Assembly: GCF_051209875.1 (NCBI RefSeq)
Contig: NZ_JBNTQY010000001.1
Location: 3,038,001 to 3,102,000, forward strand
Source of the DNA: Emticicia sp051209875
GTDB taxonomy: Bacteria > Bacteroidota > Bacteroidia > Cytophagales > Spirosomataceae
Direction: 5' to 3'
Length of the DNA stretch: 64,000 bases
How positions within the stretch are numbered: the first letter of the stretch is position 1; each line of letters starts with the position of its first letter. The notes under the pieces were generated by a model. It was not told the DNA's origin. It did not search any database and was given only the letters and a program-made list of their open reading frames with translations. Positions 33,531-42,955 of this stretch are shown here, one piece after another. The position numbers and the translations under genes are program-made.

Positions 33531-33565
33531 TAAAAGCGTCTGAGAGAAATTCGGACGCTTTTTTG
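33531..33565 (+). terminator. Intrinsic terminator after the DUF3299 gene
   Basis: GCGTCTGA pairs with TCGGACGC (one wobble) around GAGAAAT, extended by AAAA/TTTT and followed by a T run. It closes the ABC transporter operon. Confidence 0.85.
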
Positions 33566-33649
33566 TTCAATAAAAAGAAATAACATTTCGTTTGATAGAG
33601 AGTATTTGATACTTTTGAGAAAATCTTGCAATTTTGAATAAGAAATAGA

Positions 33650-34195
33650 ATGAAAAGACTGCTTTTTGTATTTACTTTAATTTTTATCACTGGTTTATCA
33701 ATTGATGCTTCAGCACAATATGATTATAATTGGGCGGTAGGTTTTCGAGTTGGTGAACCACTTGGTTTTAATGTGAGAAAATATTTTCAAAATGGAGACA
33801 AAGCATTTGATGTAAATGTCGGAACTTATGGTTTCCTTTATAATCGTCAACGGCGTTATAATGCTGGCGAATACAAGACAGCAGGGCTAATGATTCAAGG
33901 AATTTATCTTTGGCAAAATGAAGTATTGGGGCGTGATTGGGCCCACGTATATTATGGTTTTGGTGGACAAGTTAATTCAAGAAGCCATTACGCCGATATT
34001 TTAATCGGACAAAAAGTTGATCATATCCGAAAAATTGCTCTTGGTCCTACTGGTACCGCAGGTATCGAACTCAAATTGCCTAATCAACCAATAGCCTTTT
34101 TTGTTGACGCTGGGCTTTATATCGAAGCCCTGCCTTCTCCCTTCTTTTGGAATGGTCAAGTAAGTGGTGGTATAAGGTTAAATATTATTAAATGA
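33650..34195 (+). CDS. Small exported protein, beta-barrel-like
   Basis: 181 residues with a signal peptide ending in DASAQ. The rest alternates polar and hydrophobic residues with frequent aromatics and glycines (YNWAVGFRVGEPLGFNVRKYF, GLMIQGIYLW, HVYYGFGGQV, PTGTAGIELKLP) and ends in SGGIRLNIIK, the pattern of a small outer-membrane barrel. I cannot name a family. It lies 101 bases before ruvA but appears to have its own promoter: TACTTTTG at 33610-33617 matches the -7 consensus. Function unknown; location in the outer membrane is inferred. Confidence 0.6.
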   Translation: MKRLLFVFTLIFITGLSIDASAQYDYNWAVGFRVGEPLGFNVRKYFQNGDKAFDVNVGTYGFLYNRQRRYNAGEYKTAGLMIQGIYLWQNEVLGRDWAHVYYGFGGQVNSRSHYADILIGQKVDHIRKIALGPTGTAGIELKLPNQPIAFFVDAGLYIEALPSPFFWNGQVSGGIRLNIIK

Positions 34196-34296
34196 GTTTT
34201 TTTTTGTTCTGAGTGCTGAATTCTTAGTGATCGCAATTGCGGTTTAGAATTTAAAGTTCAACAACTCAGACTTCATAATTCAGAATTCAAAACCCC

Positions 34297-34890
34297 ATGA
34301 TTGCTTATCTCGACGGAAAATTAGCGTATAAAGATCCTTCTTATGTCATTATTGATGTTGGTGGTGTAGGGTATCAAGTTAAAATCTCACTTCAAACTTA
34401 TGCTGCTTTACACAATACAGGAGAGCGGTGTAAGCTACATACATTGCTAATCGTTCGTGAAGATTCGCATACTTTATTTGGTTTTTCAGAAGCCGAAGAA
34501 AAAAATTTATTTGAAGATTTAACAAGTGTTTCGGGAATTGGTCCAAGTACTGCAATGGTTATGCTTTCATCATTATCTTCTGGAGAAATTAAACATGCTT
34601 TAGTAACCGAAGATGTAAAAACGATTCAAAGCATTAAAGGAATTGGCCTTAAAACGGCTCAACGTGCTATTATAGAATTAAAAGATAAATTAAAGAAAGA
34701 TAATCTTGTAGGTGGTGTAACTCCTAATCTTTTTGCACCTGCCAATGCTAAACTTCGTAACGAGTCGCTTGCAGCACTGGTGATGCTTGGTATTCCAAGA
34801 GCAACAGCCGAAAAAAGTATTGATGCCATTCTTAAACGTGAAGGCAATGAAATTACAGTGGAACAACTAATAAAATTCGCACTCCGATAA
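34297..34890 (+). CDS. ruvA: Holliday junction DNA helicase subunit RuvA
   Basis: 197 residues, standard length. N-terminal OB domain (MIAYLDGKLAYKDPSYVIIDVGGVGYQVK), two helix-hairpin-helix motifs (LTSVSGIGPSTAMVML and IQSIKGIGLKTAQRAIIELK), and the C-terminal UBA-like domain (NESLAALVMLGIPRATAEKSI) that contacts RuvB. It binds four-way junctions and directs RuvB in branch migration. sprA starts 158 bases downstream; the ruvA-sprA-gcvH order is common in Bacteroidota. The 100 bases before it contain a short-word inverted repeat (34210-34285). Confidence 0.96.
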   Translation: MIAYLDGKLAYKDPSYVIIDVGGVGYQVKISLQTYAALHNTGERCKLHTLLIVREDSHTLFGFSEAEEKNLFEDLTSVSGIGPSTAMVMLSSLSSGEIKHALVTEDVKTIQSIKGIGLKTAQRAIIELKDKLKKDNLVGGVTPNLFAPANAKLRNESLAALVMLGIPRATAEKSIDAILKREGNEITVEQLIKFALR

Positions 34891-35048
34891 GATTTTATAA
34901 GCTCAATATTCAATACAAAATTCACACACAACAACATCCTAAAACATAAAATCTTCAAAATACGTTTATTTTTATTGGTTTTATAGACTATTGGCAAGGT
35001 TTTAGTCGTTTAAGGTTTGAAGTCCTATTGAAATCCCTTAAAAACTGT

Positions 35049-38000
35049 ATGTTCAGACAGCTATTAAAATTAAATCATGTTTCTATTATTTTACTTTTTT
35101 ATACTTTTTGCTCGGTAAATCCATTGTTTGGGCAGAACAGGAAAAAAGGTAATACTACTGTTGAAAAAAACAATTCAGATTCGCTTGCGATTCCTGATAA
35201 AGATACTGTGATTGTCAAAACCGGCACCAAACCTTCTTATCGTTGGCAAGATCGCTACCTCAATCGCTATGCTTCAAGAGTTCCACAATCGCCATTTTAT
35301 TTAAAAGACCCAAAGAATATTTCCAATGATTTCAAGATTTCACCTGAAACAAAAGAGATTTCGATTACTGAAAAAGCAGGCAAAAATATAGATTATCGTG
35401 TACCACAATCGCTGACATTCAACGAATATTCAAGTATTCAAAATGCAGCCATTCGTAAGAGTATTTTGCGTGATTATGAAAACTTACAAGATGGAAAAAG
35501 TGCCACAAGTGGCCGTGGATTAAGACCATTATTAGAGAAAAACCCCGTAGTAGATAGAATTTTTGGTGGAAATTTGATTGATTTAAAACCGAATGGTTTT
35601 GTAACTTTAGATTTTCAATTGATTAAACAATTTATTGACAACCCATTTTTACCACTCATTCAGAGAAGGCAAACACTTTTCAATTTTAATGAACAAATCA
35701 ACATCAATTTCAATGGAAAAATTGGTGAAAAAATGGGAATTTTAACTAATCTTGATACAAAAGCTGCATTCAACTTTGAAAATCAACTCAAACTAAATTT
35801 CAAAAATCAGCCTGAAGATATTCTTCAAAAGGTCGAAGCAGGTAATGTAAGTATGCCAGTAAAAAGTCAGTTGATTCCTGGGGTTCAAAATTTATTTGGT
35901 GTAAAAGCAGGTTTCAAATTAGGTAAATTGGATGTAACGGCAGTTTTGGCACAACAACGCTCAAAAACAGAGTCGATAGTTTTAAATGGTGGTACACAAA
36001 GCCGTGCTTTTGAAATTAGATGCGATAATTATGATGAAAATCGACACTTCTTTTTAGCTCAGTTTTTTAGAGGTAACTATGAAAAAGCTCTCAGAAACTT
36101 ACCTTTAGTTCTTTCTGGCGTAAAAATTACTCGTTTGGAAGTCTATGTGACAAATCGAACAAATAATATCGAATCAATGCGAAACTTAGTAGCATTTTCT
36201 GATATTGGCGATAAAAAAATAACCGAAGGCCAGTACAGTCCTGTCGATAATAAAGCAACAACACTTTATGACCAGCTAAATAGTAATCCTGCATTCAGAA
36301 AAATTGATACAACTACTTCTTCACTAGCAGGTTTAGGACTAAAAAAAGGCGTTGACTATGAAATTTTAAGGGGAGCTAAACGCTTAACTGAAAGAGAATT
36401 TAAGTTTAATGCAGAGTTGGGTTATATATCATTAGTTACTCCACTCAGGAATGATGAAATTTTAGGTGTCGCTTACGAATATACTTATAACGGAAGAACT
36501 TTTAAAGTTGGAGAATTAACTGAAGATTATTCAGCTCGTCGTGAAGATGAGGTAATCATGTTAAAACTCATCAAATCTTCTACAATTCGTAACCGTACTA
36601 ATAGTCCGATGTGGGATTTAATGATGAAAAACATTTATTCATTAGGAGTATCTGGTATTGGCAAGCAAGGTTTTCAATTACGTGTCATTTACAAAGACGA
36701 CAAAACAGGCATCGACAATCCCAACTTGCAAGAAGGTAGAAAACTTCAAAATATCCCGCTGATTAGACTTTTAGGACTTGATAAATTAAACCCAAACAAT
36801 GACCCACAGCCCGAAGGAGATGGTAACTTCGACTTTGTAGAGGATGTGACCATTGATACAAAAATGGGGAAGTTAATTTTTCCTGTCCTTGAACCTTTTG
36901 GGACAACTCTAAACAAACTTTTTGATACGGACGAACAAATTCTTCGTGAAAAATATGTTTTCAATGAGCTTTATCGAAGTACAATGACTGATGCTCAACA
37001 AGTTACAACCAAAAATAAATTTTTCATAAGGGGGAGTTTACAAGCAAGTAGTTCTTCTGATATAGCCTTACCATTAGGGGCATCAGGGCAATCAGTGAGA
37101 ATATTTGCGGGTGGGGTACAATTACAAGAAGGAGTTGATTATACCATTGAGCCACAGTTAGGAAGAATAAAAATTACTAATCAGAGTGTTTTAAATTCGG
37201 CAAGACAAATTAGAATTGAGTGGGAAAAACCTGACTTATTCAATACTCAAATAAGATTTATGATGGGAACGAGGTTAGATTATAACCTCAGCAAAGACAT
37301 TCATTTGGGGGCCACTTTCATGGCATTGCGTGAAAGTACACCAGGTTTTATGACACGTACAGCCATTGGGCAAGAGCCGGTTAATAACTCAATCGTTGGA
37401 TTTGATATCAATTATCGCAAAGATGCTCGTTTTCTTACTCGCTTTTTGGATGCTTTACCTTTGATTCAAACCAAAGAAATGTCATCTATCCAATTCACCG
37501 CTGAATATGCTAAGTTATTCCCTTCAGTAAATAACAAACGTATTGGTGGAAATTCGATGATTGATGATTTTGAAGCAACCAGAAATATCAATGATTTGAC
37601 TCGTCAGCCTACTCGTTGGAGACCTGCTTCAACCCCCGAAAAGTTTCAAGGTAGTGCAACAGGTTATGATTATAACTATAAAAGAGGTAAGATTTCAGTT
37701 TACACAGTTGACCAAAGTACTTATTTTGCAGGCGGATTTGGCGGAAGTGGCAGTGTACTTCCTCAAAGTGTAACTGATGCTGCCAACAATAACCTTTACG
37801 AAAAAGCCTTCTCCCCAACTCAAATATTTACAGGGAGATCATTACCATCATTTAATAATTCGATTCCATTAAATATTCTTGATATTTCTTATTTTCCTGC
37901 CGAAAGAGGAATGTATAATTATAATTCTAATCTTGATGCTGATGGATATTTACAAAATCCTAAACAAAATTTTGGAGCAGTGATGCGAGGAATCACCGCC

Positions 38001-41000
38001 GATAACGACTTTGATAATGCCAATACCGAATATCTAACTTTTTGGATGCTCGACCCATTCAAAGACATTATTCGTGATGGTTCACCGAATGGGAATAAAA
38101 AGAATACTACAGGTGGAAAGTTAATGTTTCATTTAGGTGATATTTCTGAAGATTTTATACCTGATAGCAGAAATAACTTTGAAAATGGTCTTTTACCGAA
38201 TGGTGGGTCTTCCTCTCAACCTGTCAATACTCGCTGGGGAAAAGCTCCAAGCGTTCAATTTATGACTGATGCATTTGATAACCAAAATGGTTCAAGAGAG
38301 AAACAGGACGTTGGTTTGGATGGATTGAATAATAGTGAAGAAACAACTTACCCACACATTCAAAAGTATTTATCAGATGTAAAAAATAAGGTAAAACCAG
38401 CCGTTTTTGAACAAATCGCAAAAGACCCTTCGGGTGATGATTTCAAATTTTTTATTGATGCTGATTATGATGCCCAAAATAAAGGACTTTTAGAAAGATT
38501 TAAAAATTATTTAGGTACTGAAAATAACTCTCCACAAAGTAATACAACTTCCACTGTTGGAGCAACTCCTGCCAACTCTGTTACACCAGACAAGGAAGAT
38601 ATCAATGCCGATAACACCATTAATGATGTAGAAAATTTTTATGAATATGAAATCAATTTACAACCTAATAGATTAGATGTTGGGAATGGCTTCATTGTAG
38701 ATAAAGTAACGGTTCCAGGTACTGATGCTACTTGGTATTTATTTAGAGTGCCAGTCAAGCAGTTTACTCGTAAGTTTGGTGATATTAATGGTTTTAAATC
38801 TATCCGTTTTATGCGAATGATGCTTACTGATTTTGAACAGCCAGTAGTACTTCGTTTTGCATCATTGCAATTAGAATCGAATCAATACCGTGTGTATGAC
38901 AAAAACTTAAGCAAAGCAGGATTGACAGAAGTTCCAGAGCCTTATGATGCTAAATTTAAAGTGGGTGTTGTAAGTATCGAAGAAAATGGGTGTGCTGATG
39001 ATGGTCAAAATTGTAACGTAAAAAATGGAAAAACACCGTATGTGGTTCCTCCTGGATTTATTCGTGACAGAGATGTGACTCAGCAACAATTTAATATTGT
39101 TTTTAATGAGCAATCTATTTCATTAGGTGTAACCAACCTTCGTGATGGCGATTCTCGTGCAGTTTTCCGCAATACTCGCATCGATATGGTTAATTATAAA
39201 CGCCTAAAAATGTTTATACATGCAGAAAATGAAAGCGGAGACCAAAAAACTGTTGGTGGTGCGTTTATTAGAATAGGAACTGATTTAACTGAGAATTATT
39301 ATGAAATAGAAGTTCCTCAACTAAAAGTTACACCTAATGGTGTGACAAATGAAAATGATATTTGGCCAGAAGAAAATGCCATTGATGTAGCTTTGCAAGA
39401 ATTAATAGCTTTGAAAGGTGAGCGAAATCGAGTAGCTAAAAATGTGGCTGTGCCTTACACAAAACCAACTGAAGATGGTAAATTCAATATCTCAGTGCTT
39501 GGTAATCCTGATTTAAGTACAACTTTGACGATAATGTTGGGAGTTAGAAATCCAAAATCACCTGATGAACAAGCTAATACCTTTTTGGTTTGGATGGATG
39601 AACTTCGTGCTTACGGTTTTGACCAAACCTCTGGCGATGCTGCCCTATTAGCTGCCAATATCAAAATGGCTGATTTAGCAACGGTAACCATTAATGGGAA
39701 CTTGAAAACGTATGGTTTTGGTGGCGTTCAAGATAAAATTTCTGAGCGTGCTAGAGATACAGGTAAGGGTATTGGTATTGCATCAAATATCGAATTAGAT
39801 AAATTATTTCCCGAAAAATGGGGTTTAAAGATTCCATTTTTTATCAATTATGATAAACAAACCGTAACACCTCATTTTAATCCACTAGACCCAGATATGC
39901 CTTTAGAGATTGCTCTAAGTAATATTTCGGACCAAAGTGAGCGAGAGCGTTATCGTCGATTAGTTGTAGATGAAAGTACTCGTAGAGGTTTTAACTTTTC
40001 AAATGTGAGAAAAATAAAAACCAAGGAGGGTGCAAAATCTCATGTTTATGATATTGAAAACTTCTCTTTTACCTACGCACAAAACAATGTAAGTAGAAGT
40101 AATATTTTGATAGACCAATATGCTTTAAATCAGTATAGAGGAGGTTTTACTTATCAATATCAACCAAAACAAATTAATTGGGAACCATTCAAAGATAATA
40201 AAAAATTAGAGCGTCCATTTTTATATTGGCTCAAAGATTTTAACTTCTCTCCTTTGCCTACAGTTGTGGCATTTCGCACTGATTTTGACAGAAATTTTGC
40301 TAAAACTCAGTTAAGAAATTCTGATTTAACGACCAATGGAATCATTCCAACTTTTGAAAAGTATTTCTTGATGAATCGTACCTATGATTTGCAGTGGAAT
40401 TTGACCAAAAGTATCTTGTTAAATTATAATGCTGCCATGAATGCCATCATTGATGAGCCTACTGGTGATTTGAACACTCAAAAGAAACTCGATTCTCTTT
40501 ATAGTAGTTTAAAACGATTTGGTCGTGCAAAGAATTTTAGTCAAGAAATTCGAGCTACCTATCGTTTGCCATTAGACAAGTTTTTCTTGCTTGACTGGAT
40601 GACCGCCGATGCAAAATACAATGCCAATTTCAACTATCAGGCTGCCGCATATAATATTAAAGATGAAAATGATGTGCTTTTTGGAAATACTATTAGAAAT
40701 GGACGTGAGCGTGGAGTCAGAGGTAAAATCGACTTTGTAAAACTTTATAATAAGGCCAAATATTTACGTTTTGCCAACAGTCCGAATCCAGAGCGAAAAC
40801 GTTTTACAAGAAACCCAAGTGATGAAGAAGTCATTGAAGTTTTACCAAGTAATTTAGCAAAGGCATTTACTCGTTTGTTGATGAGTGTTCGTGGAATTGA
40901 TTATGATTATTCACTCATCGAAACAACAATTTTACCTGGTTTTATGCCAACTCCAAGGTTCTTTGGTTTAAGTGATGAGTTTGGCAATAGTGATGCACGA

Positions 41001-42263
41001 AACTTTGTGATTGGCTCACAAGACCATGAATTTCAAAAAATCGCAGCAAGCAATGGCTGGCTTTCAAAAACAACAACCCAGACACAGCCATTTACACAAA
41101 CAGCTCAAAGGAAATTTAGTTTCAGAACCACGATTGAACCTGCAAAGGATTTCAGAATTCAAATTAGTGGAAATATGAGCCGAGGTGATACTTATCAAGA
41201 GTATTATATTGCCAATGCAGATGGTACTTACAGCAGTTCAAGCCCAGTAAGAAACGGTAATTTTGGTATGTCTTTTTGGGCTTTCCGCACAGCATTTACA
41301 AGAATGTCCAGATCTGACGTAAAAAACAATTATCACTACGATGTTTTTGAGAATATGATTAAGTTACGAGATGATATCTATGCCAATTACAAATTAAACG
41401 GAGAGTCTAAATATGATAAAAACTCTCAAGACATTTTGATTCCAGCATTTTTTGCAGCTTATAGTGGGAAAGAATCAAGAGCAAAAATTGGTTTAAATCC
41501 ATTCAATCCAAATAATAGAAAAATCAATCTTCCACTTCCCAACTGGCGAATTGATTATTCTGGTTTGGCAAGTTTAGAGCCTTTTAAAAAGATTTTTAGT
41601 TCATTATCTATCCAACATAGTTACACTTCTAATTTTAATGTGGGTAACTTTACTTCGTCATTAGAATATAATAATATTAATACCCGAATTGATTTGACAC
41701 AAAGAGGTTATCCGCTTCCTTCTGACAATGTACTCAATAGTTTGAGTCAATACATCCCTGTTTATGTGATGAGTACCATTACGCTGGAAGAAAAATTTGC
41801 CCCTTTCATCGGGATTCAATTTGTGACTAAAAGTAAAATTTCTGGAAAATTTGAATATAATAAAGAAAGAAGAGCTTCTTTGAATCTCGCCAATTCACAA
41901 GTGGCAGAGTATTCGAGTGATGATTTTGTATTTAATTTTGGTTTCAAGAAAAACAATGTAAAATTACCGCTAAGAGGGCGTGATGGAAAAGTAATAACCC
42001 TTAAAAATGATTTGAATTTACAGTTTAATTTCACAATTAGAGATATTAAAGCCATTCAAAGACGCTTAGATGGTGACCCTCAACCAACACAAGGAAACTA
42101 TAATTTGCAATTAGGCCCTCGCATCTCTTATCAAGTCAATAAGCGAGTAATGATGAATTTTTATATCGACCACTTAGTCAATACACCATTTGTAACCAAT
42201 TTTTCTTATCCAAGAGTAACCACAACTGGTGGATTGAATGTTAGATTTGCATTATCTGATTAA
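35049..42263 (+). CDS. sprA: SprA/Sov, type IX secretion outer-membrane translocon
   Basis: 2404 residues from the ATG at 35049; the frame opens seven codons earlier at a TTG, but the ATG gives a clean signal peptide ending near NPLFGQ. The length and motifs match SprA (Sov in Porphyromonas), the large single-chain barrel through which type IX substrates leave the cell: RVPQSLTFNEYSSIQN, RRQTLFNFNEQININFNG, AGNVSMPVKSQLIPGVQNLFG, FFLAQFFRGNYEKALRNLP, YLTFWMLDPFKD, VQFMTDAFDNQ, IRFMRMMLTDFEQPVVLRFA and a C-terminal barrel ending NVRFALSD. The barrel is intact with no frameshift. With gldF nearby it predicts protein secretion and perhaps gliding. Confidence 0.95.
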   Translation: MFRQLLKLNHVSIILLFYTFCSVNPLFGQNRKKGNTTVEKNNSDSLAIPDKDTVIVKTGTKPSYRWQDRYLNRYASRVPQSPFYLKDPKNISNDFKISPETKEISITEKAGKNIDYRVPQSLTFNEYSSIQNAAIRKSILRDYENLQDGKSATSGRGLRPLLEKNPVVDRIFGGNLIDLKPNGFVTLDFQLIKQFIDNPFLPLIQRRQTLFNFNEQININFNGKIGEKMGILTNLDTKAAFNFENQLKLNFKNQPEDILQKVEAGNVSMPVKSQLIPGVQNLFGVKAGFKLGKLDVTAVLAQQRSKTESIVLNGGTQSRAFEIRCDNYDENRHFFLAQFFRGNYEKALRNLPLVLSGVKITRLEVYVTNRTNNIESMRNLVAFSDIGDKKITEGQYSPVDNKATTLYDQLNSNPAFRKIDTTTSSLAGLGLKKGVDYEILRGAKRLTEREFKFNAELGYISLVTPLRNDEILGVAYEYTYNGRTFKVGELTEDYSARREDEVIMLKLIKSSTIRNRTNSPMWDLMMKNIYSLGVSGIGKQGFQLRVIYKDDKTGIDNPNLQEGRKLQNIPLIRLLGLDKLNPNNDPQPEGDGNFDFVEDVTIDTKMGKLIFPVLEPFGTTLNKLFDTDEQILREKYVFNELYRSTMTDAQQVTTKNKFFIRGSLQASSSSDIALPLGASGQSVRIFAGGVQLQEGVDYTIEPQLGRIKITNQSVLNSARQIRIEWEKPDLFNTQIRFMMGTRLDYNLSKDIHLGATFMALRESTPGFMTRTAIGQEPVNNSIVGFDINYRKDARFLTRFLDALPLIQTKEMSSIQFTAEYAKLFPSVNNKRIGGNSMIDDFEATRNINDLTRQPTRWRPASTPEKFQGSATGYDYNYKRGKISVYTVDQSTYFAGGFGGSGSVLPQSVTDAANNNLYEKAFSPTQIFTGRSLPSFNNSIPLNILDISYFPAERGMYNYNSNLDADGYLQNPKQNFGAVMRGITADNDFDNANTEYLTFWMLDPFKDIIRDGSPNGNKKNTTGGKLMFHLGDISEDFIPDSRNNFENGLLPNGGSSSQPVNTRWGKAPSVQFMTDAFDNQNGSREKQDVGLDGLNNSEETTYPHIQKYLSDVKNKVKPAVFEQIAKDPSGDDFKFFIDADYDAQNKGLLERFKNYLGTENNSPQSNTTSTVGATPANSVTPDKEDINADNTINDVENFYEYEINLQPNRLDVGNGFIVDKVTVPGTDATWYLFRVPVKQFTRKFGDINGFKSIRFMRMMLTDFEQPVVLRFASLQLESNQYRVYDKNLSKAGLTEVPEPYDAKFKVGVVSIEENGCADDGQNCNVKNGKTPYVVPPGFIRDRDVTQQQFNIVFNEQSISLGVTNLRDGDSRAVFRNTRIDMVNYKRLKMFIHAENESGDQKTVGGAFIRIGTDLTENYYEIEVPQLKVTPNGVTNENDIWPEENAIDVALQELIALKGERNRVAKNVAVPYTKPTEDGKFNISVLGNPDLSTTLTIMLGVRNPKSPDEQANTFLVWMDELRAYGFDQTSGDAALLAANIKMADLATVTINGNLKTYGFGGVQDKISERARDTGKGIGIASNIELDKLFPEKWGLKIPFFINYDKQTVTPHFNPLDPDMPLEIALSNISDQSERERYRRLVVDESTRRGFNFSNVRKIKTKEGAKSHVYDIENFSFTYAQNNVSRSNILIDQYALNQYRGGFTYQYQPKQINWEPFKDNKKLERPFLYWLKDFNFSPLPTVVAFRTDFDRNFAKTQLRNSDLTTNGIIPTFEKYFLMNRTYDLQWNLTKSILLNYNAAMNAIIDEPTGDLNTQKKLDSLYSSLKRFGRAKNFSQEIRATYRLPLDKFFLLDWMTADAKYNANFNYQAAAYNIKDENDVLFGNTIRNGRERGVRGKIDFVKLYNKAKYLRFANSPNPERKRFTRNPSDEEVIEVLPSNLAKAFTRLLMSVRGIDYDYSLIETTILPGFMPTPRFFGLSDEFGNSDARNFVIGSQDHEFQKIAASNGWLSKTTTQTQPFTQTAQRKFSFRTTIEPAKDFRIQISGNMSRGDTYQEYYIANADGTYSSSSPVRNGNFGMSFWAFRTAFTRMSRSDVKNNYHYDVFENMIKLRDDIYANYKLNGESKYDKNSQDILIPAFFAAYSGKESRAKIGLNPFNPNNRKINLPLPNWRIDYSGLASLEPFKKIFSSLSIQHSYTSNFNVGNFTSSLEYNNINTRIDLTQRGYPLPSDNVLNSLSQYIPVYVMSTITLEEKFAPFIGIQFVTKSKISGKFEYNKERRASLNLANSQVAEYSSDDFVFNFGFKKNNVKLPLRGRDGKVITLKNDLNLQFNFTIRDIKAIQRRLDGDPQPTQGNYNLQLGPRISYQVNKRVMMNFYIDHLVNTPFVTNFSYPRVTTTGGLNVRFALSD

Positions 42264-42343
42264 AACTTTTTAAGTCACTTATTTTTCAATTTCCCAACAT
42301 TTCATGTAACTTGCAACAAAATCAATAAAACTTTACATCAACA

Positions 42344-42721
42344 ATGAATTTTCCTGCTGACTTACGCTATACAAGCGAACATGAATGGGTAAAAATGACC
42401 GACGGTAATATTGCCATAGTTGGCATCACAGATTTTGCTCAAAGTGAATTGGGTGATATTGTTTTCGTAGAAATAGAAACGGTTGGTCAAACATTTCCTG
42501 CCAATGAAATTTTTGGCACAGTCGAAGCAGTAAAAACAGTTTCAGACTTATTTTTACCAATTGGTGGCAAAATTTTAGAAGTAAATCCAGCCTTACAAAA
42601 TGCTCCTGAATTAGTTAATAATGACCCTTATGGTGAAGGCTGGATGATTAAATTGGAGGTTGGCAACATTGCAGAATTTGATGCTTTGATGGACGCAACT
42701 GCCTATCAAAATATTATTTAA
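42344..42721 (+). CDS. gcvH: Glycine cleavage system H protein
   Basis: 125 residues, typical length. The lipoyl lysine is Lys64 in IFGTVEAVKTVSDLF; flanking motifs YTSEHEWVKMTDGNIAIVGITDFAQSELGD (in two parts) and the C-terminal NDPYGEGWMIKLEV fit the family. It carries the aminomethyl group between the P, T and L proteins of glycine cleavage, none of which is in this window. It lies 80 bases after sprA and may be cotranscribed; a strong terminator follows. Confidence 0.96.
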   Translation: MNFPADLRYTSEHEWVKMTDGNIAIVGITDFAQSELGDIVFVEIETVGQTFPANEIFGTVEAVKTVSDLFLPIGGKILEVNPALQNAPELVNNDPYGEGWMIKLEVGNIAEFDALMDATAYQNII

Positions 42722-42756
42722 TAAATAAAATGAAGATAATTCAATAAAATATTAAA

Positions 42757-42786
42757 AAAAATGCCCTAACAAGGGCATTTTTTTTA
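42757..42786 (+). terminator. Intrinsic terminator after gcvH
   Basis: AAATGCCCT (42759-42767) pairs perfectly with AGGGCATTT (42772-42780) around AACA and is followed by a T run. Confidence 0.9.
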
Positions 42787-42955
42787 CAAAAAATATACTT
42801 GTTGGATTTCTATGACATTGAAGACAATGTAATTTGAAGATTTAGAAATTTCTCAGTTTGAGAAACAACAGCATAAGCATCTGATAATCAAGCAATTAAA
42901 TTTCATTCTTCAAGTTACTCAATTATTATAAATACTTTGCACTTTTACCGCTCAA

